DNA of 64,000 nt, taken from positions 3,596,001 to 3,660,000 of the forward strand of contig NZ_CP071060.1 in assembly GCF_017161445.1 (NCBI RefSeq). Reading direction: 5' to 3'. The notes beneath the pieces were generated by a model. It searched no databases, had not been told where the DNA came from, and worked only from the letters and a program-made list of their open reading frames with translations. Origin of the DNA: Niveibacterium microcysteis (lineage in GTDB: Bacteria; Pseudomonadota; Gammaproteobacteria; Burkholderiales; Rhodocyclaceae). Each line of letters starts with the position of its first letter. The stretch's first letter is position 1. Position numbers and translations under genes: made by a program. Below, piece by piece: positions 1-8,083 of this stretch.

Positions 1-162
1 GTGGTGTGCAACTGTTTCGACGTAGCCGAGCGCGACATCGTTGCGGCCTTCAAGGCCGGCGAATCGCTCGAAGCCTTGCAGACGCGCACACGCTGCGGCA
101 CCAACTGCGGCTCGTGCGTACCCGAACTCAAGCGGCTGGCCTCGATGGGGCAGCCCGAATGA
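1..162 (+). CDS. nasA: Assimilatory nitrate reductase catalytic subunit, C-terminal end (partial)
   Basis: The frame is open from the first base and ends in TGA. The 53 residues contain VCNCFDV near the start and a later CGTNCGSC cluster, which is the BFD-like [2Fe-2S] domain found at the C-terminus of NasA-type molybdopterin nitrate reductases. That domain passes electrons toward the Mo-bisMGD site, which lies outside the window. The next genes (ybiB, nirBD, narK) are the usual companions of nasA. A free-standing BFD-like protein is possible but less likely, because no start codon with a ribosome-binding site can be seen inside the window. Confidence 0.75.
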   Translation: MVCNCFDVAERDIVAAFKAGESLEALQTRTRCGTNCGSCVPELKRLASMGQPE

Positions 163-292
163 CATGCCGCGGCGTCGCACGGTTACCCCGGACGACGCCG
201 TTCCCCGGTGCGGCTGCCGGCGATCCCGGCAATCCGCATCGACAACAACGAGAACACTCGCCAAGCACTCTCTACCCCTGGAGGTTCGCGTG

Positions 293-1267
293 ATGGATGT
301 TGCCAACGCGCTCACGAAAATCGGGCGCGGTCCAACGCTGTGCGAAGACCTCGCACGCGACGAAGCCTACGCCCTGTTCAAACGCATGCTGTCCGGCACC
401 GTGTCGCCGGTGCGGCTCGGCGCCCTCTTGATGGCGCTGCGCTGGAAGGGCGAAACGATCGACGAACTGCTCGGTTTCGCCGAGGCACTCGGCGAACACA
501 CGATTTCGATGCAGGCGCCGCATGGCTCGCGCCGCGTCGCGATCATCCCGACCTACGCCAGCCGCCACAGCCAGCCCAACCTGATGCCCGCGCTCGCCTT
601 GCGACTCGCGCAAACCGGCGTGCCGGTGCTGGTTCATGGCTCGCTCGGCGAGGGGCGCCTGCCGCCCAGCTTCGATGTGCTGCGAAGGCTCGGGCGGCCG
701 CATGCCACCACGCTCGCCGAAGCGGCCGAATCGCTTGCGCTGCACAACCTCGCGGTCGTGCCGACCCGCCTGCTCGCGCCGGAACTCGACGCGCTGCTGT
801 TGCTGCGGGACGAGCTGGGCGCCCGCCACGTCGGCCACCTGGTCGCCAAGCTGATCGATCCGATGCCGGACCACAGCCTGCGCCTGATCTGCGCCAGCCA
901 GCCCGAAGCGATCTCGTCGCTACACGACCTGCTGCTCGATATGGGCGCCGAGGCGATGCTGATGCACGCGCCGGACGGAGAGTCCTGCGCCAGCGCCGAG
1001 CGCCGCCCCCGCATCGCCTGGCTGCGGCACGGTGAAGCCAACGTGCTTTACGACGAGGAGCCGACAGGCTGGGCACCGCTGCCGCTGCGCTGCGACCCGA
1101 ACGATCCGGACGCGGTTGCGCAGTTGATCCGGGAGATCATGGAAGGCCGGCGCGCAACGCCGACGCCGCTATCGAACCAGTTGGCGGCCTGCCTGTATGC
1201 CACCGGCCATGCACGCGACCTGATGCACGCGCGCGCCATGGTCGCAGTAGGCATCGGCCTGACCTGA
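293..1267 (+). CDS. ybiB: YbiB-type glycosyltransferase-family-3-like nucleic-acid-binding protein
   Basis: The 324-residue protein has the all-helical N-terminal domain of anthranilate phosphoribosyltransferase relatives (LFKRMLSGTVSPVRLGALL, residues about 24-43) followed by the larger alpha/beta domain. The length matches Escherichia coli YbiB (TrpD2 family), which is known to bind nucleic acid rather than make tryptophan. The ATG is preceded by GGAGG with a good spacing; a GTG directly before it is the alternative start. It lies 130 bp after nasA in the same direction, an arrangement I recall from betaproteobacterial nitrate clusters. Its role in nitrate assimilation is unknown. Confidence 0.8.
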   Translation: MDVANALTKIGRGPTLCEDLARDEAYALFKRMLSGTVSPVRLGALLMALRWKGETIDELLGFAEALGEHTISMQAPHGSRRVAIIPTYASRHSQPNLMPALALRLAQTGVPVLVHGSLGEGRLPPSFDVLRRLGRPHATTLAEAAESLALHNLAVVPTRLLAPELDALLLLRDELGARHVGHLVAKLIDPMPDHSLRLICASQPEAISSLHDLLLDMGAEAMLMHAPDGESCASAERRPRIAWLRHGEANVLYDEEPTGWAPLPLRCDPNDPDAVAQLIREIMEGRRATPTPLSNQLAACLYATGHARDLMHARAMVAVGIGLT

Positions 1268-1312
1268 GCCGGTCACTCGGCGACCCCGTCGCCAGGCCCG
1301 ACACGCCCCCAC

Positions 1313-1352
1313 AACGGCGCGGATTTGCCGAATATGACAAATCCGCGCCGTT
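1313..1352. promoter_or_regulatory. Perfect 15-bp inverted repeat upstream of dsbB
   Basis: AACGGCGCGGATTTG is followed by a 10-nt AT-rich loop and then its exact reverse complement. There is no T-run on either side, so it is not a classical intrinsic terminator, although it could still end the ybiB transcript. A second smaller hairpin, ACGGTTTG/CAAACCGT (1374-1396), lies between it and the dsbB start. A protein operator or an mRNA-stabilising hairpin are both possible. Confidence 0.5.
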
Positions 1353-1412
1353 GCGCAAGGCGTCGTACAATCCACGGTTTGCTTCGGCCAAACCGTACAA
1401 ACCACCCCCGCC

Positions 1413-1925
1413 ATGATCACCCGCTTCTCGCAACGCCAGCGCTTTTCCGCTATCGCGCTCCTCTGCTTCGGCCTGCTCGGCACCGGTCTGGTGCTGCAAA
1501 CGCTCAAACACGTGGCGCCGTGCCCGATGTGCATCATGCAGCGCTACGCCTTTGTCGTGGTCGGGCTGTTCGCGCTCATCGCCGCGCTGCATAACCCACG
1601 TGGCCGTGGCGGGCAGCTGTATGCCGGCTTGATCGGGCTCGCCGCTGCGACCGGCTTCGGCATTGCCGCGCGGCAGAGTTGGCTGCAATGGTTTCCGCCC
1701 AAGTATGTGGAGTGCGGGCCGGATCTCGAGTTCATGATGAACAGTTTCCCGCTCGGGCAGGCACTGCCGATGATCTTCCAGGGCAGCGGCGACTGCGCCA
1801 AGGTGGACTGGACCTTCCTCGGTTTGTCGATCGCGAACTGGGCAGGCCTGTGGTTTGCCGCCATCTTCGTGATGGCGCTGACGGTGCTGCTGCAGCGCCG
1901 CGAACGCAGCCGCTTCGCAAACTGA
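1413..1925 (+). CDS. dsbB: Disulfide bond formation protein B
   Basis: The 170-residue inner-membrane protein has four predicted helices. The first periplasmic Cys pair is CPMC (APCPMCIMQRYAF, residues about 42-54), and the second pair lies in the next periplasmic loop (VECGPD and GSGDCAKVDW). This is the layout of DsbB, which re-oxidises DsbA and passes electrons to quinone. The length fits the family (about 160-180). It stands alone, with hairpins upstream and an unrelated exported protein downstream. Confidence 0.95.
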   Translation: MITRFSQRQRFSAIALLCFGLLGTGLVLQTLKHVAPCPMCIMQRYAFVVVGLFALIAALHNPRGRGGQLYAGLIGLAAATGFGIAARQSWLQWFPPKYVECGPDLEFMMNSFPLGQALPMIFQGSGDCAKVDWTFLGLSIANWAGLWFAAIFVMALTVLLQRRERSRFAN

Positions 1926-2005
1926 CGCGAGCGCAGCACACGCGCTAACCCGAATTCCGATGCAGCCCCGTTCAAGTGGGTGTCACCACCCACCGGAGCT
2001 GCATC

Positions 2006-2749
2006 ATGACCATCCCACGCCTCACCGCCACCCTGTTGCTGTGGGCCCTTCTCGGGTGCCACAGCGCCACTGCTTCGCTGGTCGAACTTGAAGTCATCGA
2101 CCGCGAGCGGGCCACACCGATCCAGACCCACACTCACCGCGGCGTGCGCTACGTTGCCGGCACGCCCGGCCAGCGCTATGCGCTACGCTTGACCAATCAA
2201 AGCGGCAACCGGGTGCTGGTCGTACTGTCGGTCGATGGCCTCAACGCCGTCAGCGGCGAGACCGCCGCAGTCACCCAGACCGGCTATGTGCTGGAACCCT
2301 GGGCAAGCGCGGAAATTGCCGGCTGGCGAAAGAACATGGCCGAGACGGCGGCGTTCTATTTCTCGGCCATGCCGGAATCGTACGCAGCCCGCACCGGCCG
2401 CCCGGACAACGTGGGCGTAATCGGTGCGGCCGTGTTCCGCGAGCGCGTCGCGCCACCGCCGCTGGCGATGCCCTCCGCAGCCGCCCGCAGTGCCGAATCC
2501 GCCGCCCCAGCGGCGAGCGACATGGGCGCGCAAAAGGCCGAACGCCTCGGCACCGGACACGGTGAGCGTGAATACGCACCGAGCAGCTACACCGAGTTCG
2601 TACGCGCGCGCAGCACACCCGACGAGATCGTGCAGATCCGCTACGACAGCTACGCCAACCTGCTTGCCGCCGGCGTGATTCGGCGCGCGTATGTCACGCC
2701 AACGACGCCGCAGGCCTTTCCCGGATTTGTCGCAGATCCCCCGCGCTGA
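2006..2749 (+). CDS. Exported protein of unknown function
   Basis: The 247-residue protein starts at an ATG preceded by CCGGAGC. The N-terminus is hydrophobic (LTATLLLWALLGC) with a possible lipobox around Cys18, or signal-peptidase I cleavage a few residues later. The body has a beta-rich segment (residues about 25-130, with GQRYALRLTNQSGNRVLVVLSVDG), then an Ala/Pro-rich linker and a polar C-terminus. I recognise no catalytic motif. The first half resembles proteins that display a small beta-sandwich on the cell surface or in the periplasm, but I cannot name the family. It ends just before the nirB regulatory region. Confidence 0.75.
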   Translation: MTIPRLTATLLLWALLGCHSATASLVELEVIDRERATPIQTHTHRGVRYVAGTPGQRYALRLTNQSGNRVLVVLSVDGLNAVSGETAAVTQTGYVLEPWASAEIAGWRKNMAETAAFYFSAMPESYAARTGRPDNVGVIGAAVFRERVAPPPLAMPSAAARSAESAAPAASDMGAQKAERLGTGHGEREYAPSSYTEFVRARSTPDEIVQIRYDSYANLLAAGVIRRAYVTPTTPQAFPGFVADPPR

Positions 2750-2864
2750 TCGCCGCAACCGCGCTGCACCACAATCGACCACAGCGCACCGCAAGTGCGC
2801 CGTGGCGGCCCGCCGACATTCCGTTGGCTGGACGGAAAGCCCGATCCGGCGGGCGCCGTGCGTC

Positions 2865-2880
2865 AGGCACGCGCATTGCT
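2865..2880 (+). promoter_or_regulatory. Sigma-54 promoter of the nirB operon
   Basis: AGGCACG-CGCA-TTGCT fits the -24/-12 consensus (TGGCACG-N4-TTGCW) at every defined base except the leading T. The predicted transcript start is near 2891, giving a leader of about 200 nt before the nirB ATG. Two imperfect NtrC-like dyads lie upstream (TGCAC-N7-GACCA at 2765-2781 and CGCAC-N7-GCGCC at 2785-2801), at distances suitable for an enhancer. They are weaker than the sites upstream of nrtA. Confidence 0.75.
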
Positions 2881-2915
2881 AGGGAAGTACCGACCGGATC
2901 ATCCGCTGCATGCCG

Positions 2916-2934
2916 GGCGCCACCGAAGGCCGCC
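2916..2934 (+). promoter_or_regulatory. Additional hexaloop hairpin in the nirB leader
   Basis: GGCGCC-ACCGAA-GGCCGCC can fold into a stem with one bulged C and a six-base loop with A at position 1 and G at position 4, the loop signature recognised by ANTAR-domain proteins. It is separated from the tight hairpin pair further down, so it may be an alternative first hairpin or a coincidence in GC-rich sequence. Confidence 0.4.
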
Positions 2935-2990
2935 GCTGCAGTTTCGCGATGATCCACCGCAGGGCCACGATGGCCTTCCGGGTGGCAAGC

Positions 2991-3029
2991 GCGGCCAACG
3001 ACGGCCGCCGCACGGATCAGCGTAGATCC
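2991..3029 (+). promoter_or_regulatory. ANTAR-type dual hairpin in the nirB leader
   Basis: There are two consecutive stem-loops with hexaloops of the AxxGxx type. The first is GCGGCC-AACGAC-GGCCGC (perfect 6-bp stem). The second, after a 5-nt linker, is GGATC-AGCGTA-GATCC (perfect 5-bp stem). Paired hairpins with A at loop position 1 and G at position 4 are the known RNA target of ANTAR antiterminators such as NasT. A terminator-like hairpin follows before the nirB start. nasT is encoded in this window. Confidence 0.7.
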
Positions 3030-3051
3030 CCACGAACGCAAACACTTTTCT

Positions 3052-3075
3052 GCATGGCCGCTGGCCGTGCGCGTT
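3052..3075 (+). terminator. Candidate leader terminator before nirB
   Basis: GCATGGCC-GCT-GGCCGTGC forms an 8-bp stem with one G-U pair and a 3-nt loop, followed by a short GCGTTTCG stretch. The T-run is weak, so termination efficiency is uncertain. Its position after the hexaloop hairpin pair and 23 nt before the nirB ATG fits a leader attenuator that NasT would relieve. Confidence 0.45.
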
Positions 3076-3092
3076 TCGTCGAGGGATGCAAC

Positions 3093-5537
3093 ATGCGCAA
3101 ACTCAAACTGGTGATGGTGGGCAACGGCATGGCCGGCTGCCGCACGCTCGAAGAGCTGATCAAGCTCGCACCGGACATGTACGACATCACCGTGTTCGGG
3201 GCCGAGCCGCACCCGAACTACAACCGCATCCTGCTCTCGCCGGTGCTCGCCGGCGAGATGACCGTGCAGGACATCATCCTCAACGACTGGGACTGGTACC
3301 GCGACAACGGCATCAGCCTGCATGCCGGCAAGACCGTCGCCACCATCGATCGCATCAACCGCAAGGTGATCGCGGACGACGGCACCGAAGCCGAGTACGA
3401 CCGCCTGCTGCTCGCAACCGGCTCGACGCCCTTCATCCTGCCGGTGCCGGGCAAGGATCTGCCGGGCGTGATCGCGTATCGCGACATCAAGGACACCGAC
3501 GAGATGATCGACGCCGCGGCGAAACACAAGCACGCGGTGGTGATCGGCGCCGGCCTGCTCGGCCTGGAGGCGGCCAACGGCCTCGCGCTACGCGGCATGG
3601 ACGTGACCGTGGTGCACATCGGCGAATGGATCATGGAACGCCAGATGGACCCGACCTCGGCGCGCATGCTGCAGAAAGCGCTGGAGGCGAAGAACATGCA
3701 GTTCCGCCTTGCCGCCAGCACGGCCGAGCTGATCGCCGGGGAGTCGGGCCGTGTCGCGGCGGTGAAGTTCAAGGATGGCGAGACGATCCCGGCCGATCTG
3801 GTCGTGATGGCCGCCGGCATCCGCCCGAATACCGCGCTGGCCGAGAAGGCGGGCCTGCACTGCAACCGCGGCATCGTCGTCAACGACACGCTGCAGACCT
3901 ACGACCCACGCATCTATGCGGTGGGCGAATGCGCGAACCACCGCGGTACCGCCTACGGCCTCGTCGCACCGCTGTTCGAGCAGGCCAAGGTCTGCGCGAA
4001 CCACCTCGCGATGTTCGGCATCGGCCGCTATCAGGGCTCAGTGACCTCCACCAAGCTGAAGGTCACCGGCATCGACCTGTTCTCGGCCGGCGACTTCATG
4101 GGCGGCGAAGGCACCGAGGACATCGTGCTGCACGACCCCGGCATGGGCATCTACAAGAAGGTGGTGATCAAGGAGAACAGGATTGTCGGCGCGGTGATGT
4201 ACGGCGATACCGCCGACGGCGCCTGGTACTTCCAGCTGATGAAGGATGCGCAGGATGTGCATGACATCCGCGACCACCTGCTGTTCGGCAAATCGCACCT
4301 GGGTGACGTGGGCCACAAGGGCGCCAACAGCGCCGCGAGCCTGCCGGACACGGCGGAGGTGTGCGGCTGCAACGGCGTGTGCAAGGGCACCATCGTCAAG
4401 GCGATCAAGACGCAGGGCCTCTTCACGCTGGACGAAGTGCGCAAGCACACCAAGGCATCGAGCTCCTGCGGCTCCTGCACCGGCCTGGTCGAGCAGATCC
4501 TGGCCTCCACCGTCGGTGGCGCCTACACGCCGGCCGACTCGAACAACAAGGCGGTATGCGGCTGTACCGATCTGTCTCACGGCGAAGTGCGCAAGGCGAT
4601 CCGCGACAACAAGCTGCTGACGATTCCGCAGGCGATGCACTTCATGGAGTGGAAGACACCGAACGGCTGCGCAAGCTGCCGCCCGGCGCTGAACTACTAC
4701 CTGATCTCGACCTGGCCGCATGAGGCCCAGGACGACCCGCAGAGCCGCTTCATCAACGAACGCGCTCACGCCAACATCCAGAAGGACGGCACCTACTCGG
4801 TCGTGCCACGGATGCTGGGTGGCATCACCACGCCGGACGAACTGCGCGCGATCGCGGACGCCGCCGACAAGTACAAGGTGCCCACGGTGAAGGTCACCGG
4901 CGGCCAGCGTATCGACCTGCTCGGCGTGAAGAAGGAAGACCTGCCGCTGATGTGGGCGGACTTCGCCAAGGCCGGCATGGTCTCCGGCCACGCCTACGGC
5001 AAGTCGATCCGCACCGTGAAAACCTGTGTCGGCGCCGAGCACTGCCGCTTCGGCACGCAGCTCTCGATGAGCATGGGCGTCAAGCTGGAGAAGATGCTGT
5101 TCGGCATGTGGAGCCCGCACAAGGTGAAGCTCGCCGTCTCCGGCTGCCCGCGCAACTGCGCCGAAGCAGGCATCAAGGACGTCGGCGTGATCGGTGTGGA
5201 TTCCGGCTACGAGCTCTACGTCGCCGGCAACGGCGGCATCAAGACCGAGGTGGCCGAGTTCTTCGCCAAGGTGAAGACCGACGAGGAGGTGATGGAGTAC
5301 TCCGGCGCCTTCCTGCAGCTCTACCGCGAAGAGGGCTACTACCTCGAGCGCACGGTGCACTACGTGCAGCGCGTGGGGCTGGATTACGTCAAGAGCAAGG
5401 TCGTCGAAGACGCCGCCAACCGCCGCGCGCTGCATGAGCGCCTGCTGTTTGCCCTGCAGGGTTACAAGGACCCGTGGCAGGAACGTACCGAGGGTGCGCT
5501 CAAGCGCCCCTACATCCCGATTGCCGTCGTCGCGTAA
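3093..5537 (+). CDS. nirB: Assimilatory nitrite reductase [NAD(P)H] large subunit
   Basis: The 814-residue cytoplasmic enzyme reduces nitrite to ammonium. It has an N-terminal FAD/NAD(P)-binding module (MVGNGMAGC near residue 10; a second dinucleotide fold at VVIGAGLLGLEAANGLAL), two tandem BFD-like [2Fe-2S] segments (C424-x-C426 with a later CGSC; C489-x-C491 with a later CASC), and the sulfite/nitrite-reductase half. The siroheme-[4Fe-4S] ligands are C645-x5-C651 and C685-x3-C689. The start is the ATG of MRKLKLVMVGNG; the frame is open further upstream, but that region is the regulatory leader. nirD follows after a micro-ORF. Confidence 0.97.
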   Translation: MRKLKLVMVGNGMAGCRTLEELIKLAPDMYDITVFGAEPHPNYNRILLSPVLAGEMTVQDIILNDWDWYRDNGISLHAGKTVATIDRINRKVIADDGTEAEYDRLLLATGSTPFILPVPGKDLPGVIAYRDIKDTDEMIDAAAKHKHAVVIGAGLLGLEAANGLALRGMDVTVVHIGEWIMERQMDPTSARMLQKALEAKNMQFRLAASTAELIAGESGRVAAVKFKDGETIPADLVVMAAGIRPNTALAEKAGLHCNRGIVVNDTLQTYDPRIYAVGECANHRGTAYGLVAPLFEQAKVCANHLAMFGIGRYQGSVTSTKLKVTGIDLFSAGDFMGGEGTEDIVLHDPGMGIYKKVVIKENRIVGAVMYGDTADGAWYFQLMKDAQDVHDIRDHLLFGKSHLGDVGHKGANSAASLPDTAEVCGCNGVCKGTIVKAIKTQGLFTLDEVRKHTKASSSCGSCTGLVEQILASTVGGAYTPADSNNKAVCGCTDLSHGEVRKAIRDNKLLTIPQAMHFMEWKTPNGCASCRPALNYYLISTWPHEAQDDPQSRFINERAHANIQKDGTYSVVPRMLGGITTPDELRAIADAADKYKVPTVKVTGGQRIDLLGVKKEDLPLMWADFAKAGMVSGHAYGKSIRTVKTCVGAEHCRFGTQLSMSMGVKLEKMLFGMWSPHKVKLAVSGCPRNCAEAGIKDVGVIGVDSGYELYVAGNGGIKTEVAEFFAKVKTDEEVMEYSGAFLQLYREEGYYLERTVHYVQRVGLDYVKSKVVEDAANRRALHERLLFALQGYKDPWQERTEGALKRPYIPIAVVA

Positions 5538-5548
5538 GGAGAGCCGCC

Positions 5549-5596
5549 ATGAGCGAATGGGAAGACTGGTTTGAAGGCGACGACGCAGCCGACTAG
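5549..5596 (+). CDS. Micro-ORF between nirB and nirD (15 residues)
   Basis: The reading frame encodes MSEWEDWFEGDDAAD. It begins 11 nt after the nirB stop and is preceded by TAAGGAG, a strong ribosome-binding site with 7-nt spacing, better than that of many genes here. The peptide is very acidic (seven Asp/Glu of 15) and has two Trp. nirD has its own AGAGGA site further down, so this ribosome-binding site does not belong to nirD. It could be a tiny subunit, a translational-coupling device or a fortuitous frame. I know of no described counterpart. Confidence 0.45.
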   Translation: MSEWEDWFEGDDAAD

Positions 5597-5671
5597 GCCT
5601 GCGCCCGTCCCCACCCGAATGCACCGCGCCGCGCGCCCCACGGGCCGCGGCGCCAGAGAGGATCTTCATTC

Positions 5672-6007
5672 ATGAGTACAGCCGTCATGGACACAGCAAT
5701 CGACTGGAAGCGTGTGTGCACGCTCGACGAAATCCCGGTGCTCGGCTCGCGCGTGGTGCGCGGCACGAAGCACGGCGACATCGCGATCTTCCGCACCTCG
5801 GACGACGAAGTCTTCGCGCTGCACGACAAGTGCCCGCACAAGGGCGGCCCGCTGTCGCAGGGCATCGTGCATGGCAAGACGGTCACCTGCCCGCTGCACA
5901 GCTGGAAGATCGGGCTCGACAGTGGTGAAGCGGTAGCGCCCGATGTGGGCTGCACCCGCCCCTTCGCCGCCAAACTCGAAGACGGCGTGGTCTGGCTCAA
6001 CGCCTGA
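5672..6007 (+). CDS. nirD: Nitrite reductase [NAD(P)H] small subunit (Rieske-like)
   Basis: The 111-residue protein carries CPHKGGPL and CPLHSW, the C-x-H and C-x2-H ligand motifs of a Rieske [2Fe-2S] fold. NirD partners NirB in cytoplasmic NADH-dependent nitrite reduction. The ATG is preceded by AGAGGA. The spacing to nirB is 134 bp and is mostly filled by the micro-ORF. Length and order are typical of assimilatory nirBD operons. Confidence 0.95.
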   Translation: MSTAVMDTAIDWKRVCTLDEIPVLGSRVVRGTKHGDIAIFRTSDDEVFALHDKCPHKGGPLSQGIVHGKTVTCPLHSWKIGLDSGEAVAPDVGCTRPFAAKLEDGVVWLNA

Positions 6008-6028
6008 TCGAAAGCGGAGACACGGCAC

Positions 6029-6838
6029 ATGGATCGCACGCGTCGCCACTTGATCATCGCCGCGGCCAGCCTCGCGCCGGCCGCCCTCCTGTCGAACGCG
6101 ATGGCCGCCCCCCCGAAGGACAGCGGCCTCTCGATGCTCGAAGCCATCAACCAGGCTGGGCGCCAGCGCATGCTGTCGCAGCGCATGGCCAAGTGCTACG
6201 CACAGCAACTGCTCGGCGTGAAGGTGGATCAAGCGCAGCAGTTGCTCGCAGCGTCGGCCACCCGCTTCGATGAGCAACTCGCGAACCTGCGCCGCTTCAC
6301 CGCGGCCAAGGATCGTGCCGAGGCGGCCGCCACCTACGAAAAGCTCGCCGCGCTTTGGGGCAGCTACCGCGCGGCCGTCACCGCCGTACCGAACGCCGCA
6401 GGCCTCGCCACCGTCGCCAAGCTCAACGAGCAGGTGCTCGCCACCGCGCATGAGGGCACGCAGCAGCTTGAAAAGCTGCAGGCGACGCCGATCGGCACGT
6501 TGGTGAACCTCTCCGGCCGGCAGCGGATGCTCTCGCAGCGCATGGCGAAGTTCTACTTCTTCGAACGCGCCGGCCTCAATGCGCCCGAGACCACCGCCGC
6601 CCTGAAGAAGTCGCGTGCCGATTTCATCGCCGCTTTTACGCAATTGAAGGCCGCACCGCAGAACAGCGCCGAGGTGCGCAACTGGCTCGCGCTTGCGGAC
6701 ACGCAGTGGCAGTTCTTCGACGAGGCGATTTCGCAAGCCGGCAACTCACGCGAGCACGACCAGAACGTCGCGACCACCTCCGAAAACATTCTGGACGCGA
6801 TGGACAAACTCACCGCGCTCTATACCCAACTGGGCTGA
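6029..6838 (+). CDS. Exported PilJ/NIT-type protein with two nitrate-box-like motifs
   Basis: The 269-residue protein has an N-terminal export signal (RTRRHLIIAAASLAPAALL, twin-Arg-like, cut near residue 26), then two copies of the type IV pili methyl-accepting N-terminal domain. Each copy begins with a near-identical motif: INQAGRQRMLSQRMAK (residues 40-55) and VNLSGRQRMLSQRMAK (about 159-174). The pattern IN-x-AG-x2-RM-x-S-x-R resembles the P-box by which NarX and NarQ bind nitrate or nitrite. No kinase or signalling domain follows, so it is a free periplasmic binding or sensing protein. It lies 21 bp after nirD and 4 bp before narK, clearly in the same operon. Confidence 0.85.
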   Translation: MDRTRRHLIIAAASLAPAALLSNAMAAPPKDSGLSMLEAINQAGRQRMLSQRMAKCYAQQLLGVKVDQAQQLLAASATRFDEQLANLRRFTAAKDRAEAAATYEKLAALWGSYRAAVTAVPNAAGLATVAKLNEQVLATAHEGTQQLEKLQATPIGTLVNLSGRQRMLSQRMAKFYFFERAGLNAPETTAALKKSRADFIAAFTQLKAAPQNSAEVRNWLALADTQWQFFDEAISQAGNSREHDQNVATTSENILDAMDKLTALYTQLG

Positions 6839-6842
6839 AACG

Positions 6843-8057
6843 ATGAACAAGACCGCATTCCTCAAGGCCGGCCACACGCCCACGCTGCTCGCCGCCTTCC
6901 TGTACTTCGACCTCGCCTTCATGGTGTGGGTGCTGCTCGGCCCGCTCGGTGTGCAGATCGCCAAGGACCTCGCGCTCACGCCTGCGCAGAAAGGTCTGAT
7001 GGTCGCCACACCGCTCCTGACCGGCGCCTTCCTGCGCATCGTGATGGGCGTGCTGGTGGACCAACTCAAGCCCAAGATGGCCGGCGCGATCGGTCAGGTT
7101 GTCGTGATGGGCGCACTGTTCTTCGCATGGCAGCACGGCATCACGAGCTACCACGAAGTGCTGATCCTCGCCGGCTTCCTCGGTGTCGCCGGTGCCTCCT
7201 TCGCCGTAGCGCTGCCGCTGGCCTCGCGCTGGTATCCGCCGGAGCACCAGGGCACCGCGTTGGGCATCGCGGGCGCCGGCAACTCCGGCACCGTGCTGGC
7301 CGCGCTGTTCGCGCCCAGCCTCGCGATGGCCTACGGTTGGACCAACGTGTTCGGGCTGGTGCTGATCCCGCTGTCAATCGTGTTCCTGTTCTACCTCGCG
7401 GTGGCGAAGGACGCGCCGAACTGCCCGCCGCCGAAACCGCTGACGGACTACCTCGCCGTGCTGAAGGACCGTGACGCCTGGTGGTTCATGTTCTTCTATT
7501 CGGTCACTTTCGGCGGATTCTCCGGCCTTGCCTCGTCGCTGACGATCTACTTCAACGCACAGTACGGGCTGGATCCGAAGATGGCGGGCTTCTTCACTGC
7601 GGGCTGCGTATTCGCGGGCTCGCTGGTTCGGCCGATCGGCGGCAACGTGGCGGACCGCATCGGCGGCATCAAGAGCCTCACGGTGATGTACGCGCTCGCG
7701 GCGCTGTTCCTCACCATCGTCAGCTTCGGCATGCCGACGGTCTGGAGTGCTGCAGCGGTGTTCGTCGGTGCAATGCTGGCGCTGGGCATGGGCAACGGCG
7801 CAGTGTTCCAGCTGGTGCCGCAGCGCTTCCGCAAGGAGATCGGCGTGATGACCGGCCTCGTCGGCATGGCCGGCGGTGTCGGCGGCTTCTACCTTGCCTC
7901 CAGCCTCGGCTACGCCAAGCAGATCACTGGCTCCTATCAGATGGGTTTCCTGATCTTCGCCGGCCTCGCGCTGCTCGCCCTGGCCGGCCTCACCGGCGTG
8001 AAGACCCGCTGGCGTACCACCTGGGGTGCGGCGCACCTCACCGCAGCGCGGATCTGA
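6843..8057 (+). CDS. narK: Nitrate/nitrite MFS transporter
   Basis: The 404-residue protein has 12 predicted membrane helices and belongs to the nitrate/nitrite porter group of the major facilitator superfamily. The conserved Arg of helix 2 lies in TGAFLRIVMGVLVDQ (residues about 60-74), and the nitrate signature GAGNSGTV and its C-terminal repeat (GMAGGVGGFYLASSLG) are present. It imports nitrate into the cytoplasm for NasA. The start lies 4 bp after the previous gene. A strong terminator follows. The window also encodes an ABC nitrate importer, so uptake is duplicated. Confidence 0.95.
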   Translation: MNKTAFLKAGHTPTLLAAFLYFDLAFMVWVLLGPLGVQIAKDLALTPAQKGLMVATPLLTGAFLRIVMGVLVDQLKPKMAGAIGQVVVMGALFFAWQHGITSYHEVLILAGFLGVAGASFAVALPLASRWYPPEHQGTALGIAGAGNSGTVLAALFAPSLAMAYGWTNVFGLVLIPLSIVFLFYLAVAKDAPNCPPPKPLTDYLAVLKDRDAWWFMFFYSVTFGGFSGLASSLTIYFNAQYGLDPKMAGFFTAGCVFAGSLVRPIGGNVADRIGGIKSLTVMYALAALFLTIVSFGMPTVWSAAAVFVGAMLALGMGNGAVFQLVPQRFRKEIGVMTGLVGMAGGVGGFYLASSLGYAKQITGSYQMGFLIFAGLALLALAGLTGVKTRWRTTWGAAHLTAARI

Positions 8058-8083
8058 GCGCAGGGGTCATGCCCAAAACTGCC

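Noticed and set aside
4038..5669. Long open frame of 543 codons on the minus strand
   Set aside because: It lies wholly antisense to nirB, whose protein has all expected domains. Its translation is Val/His/Leu-rich low-information sequence, as expected from the complement of high-GC codons.
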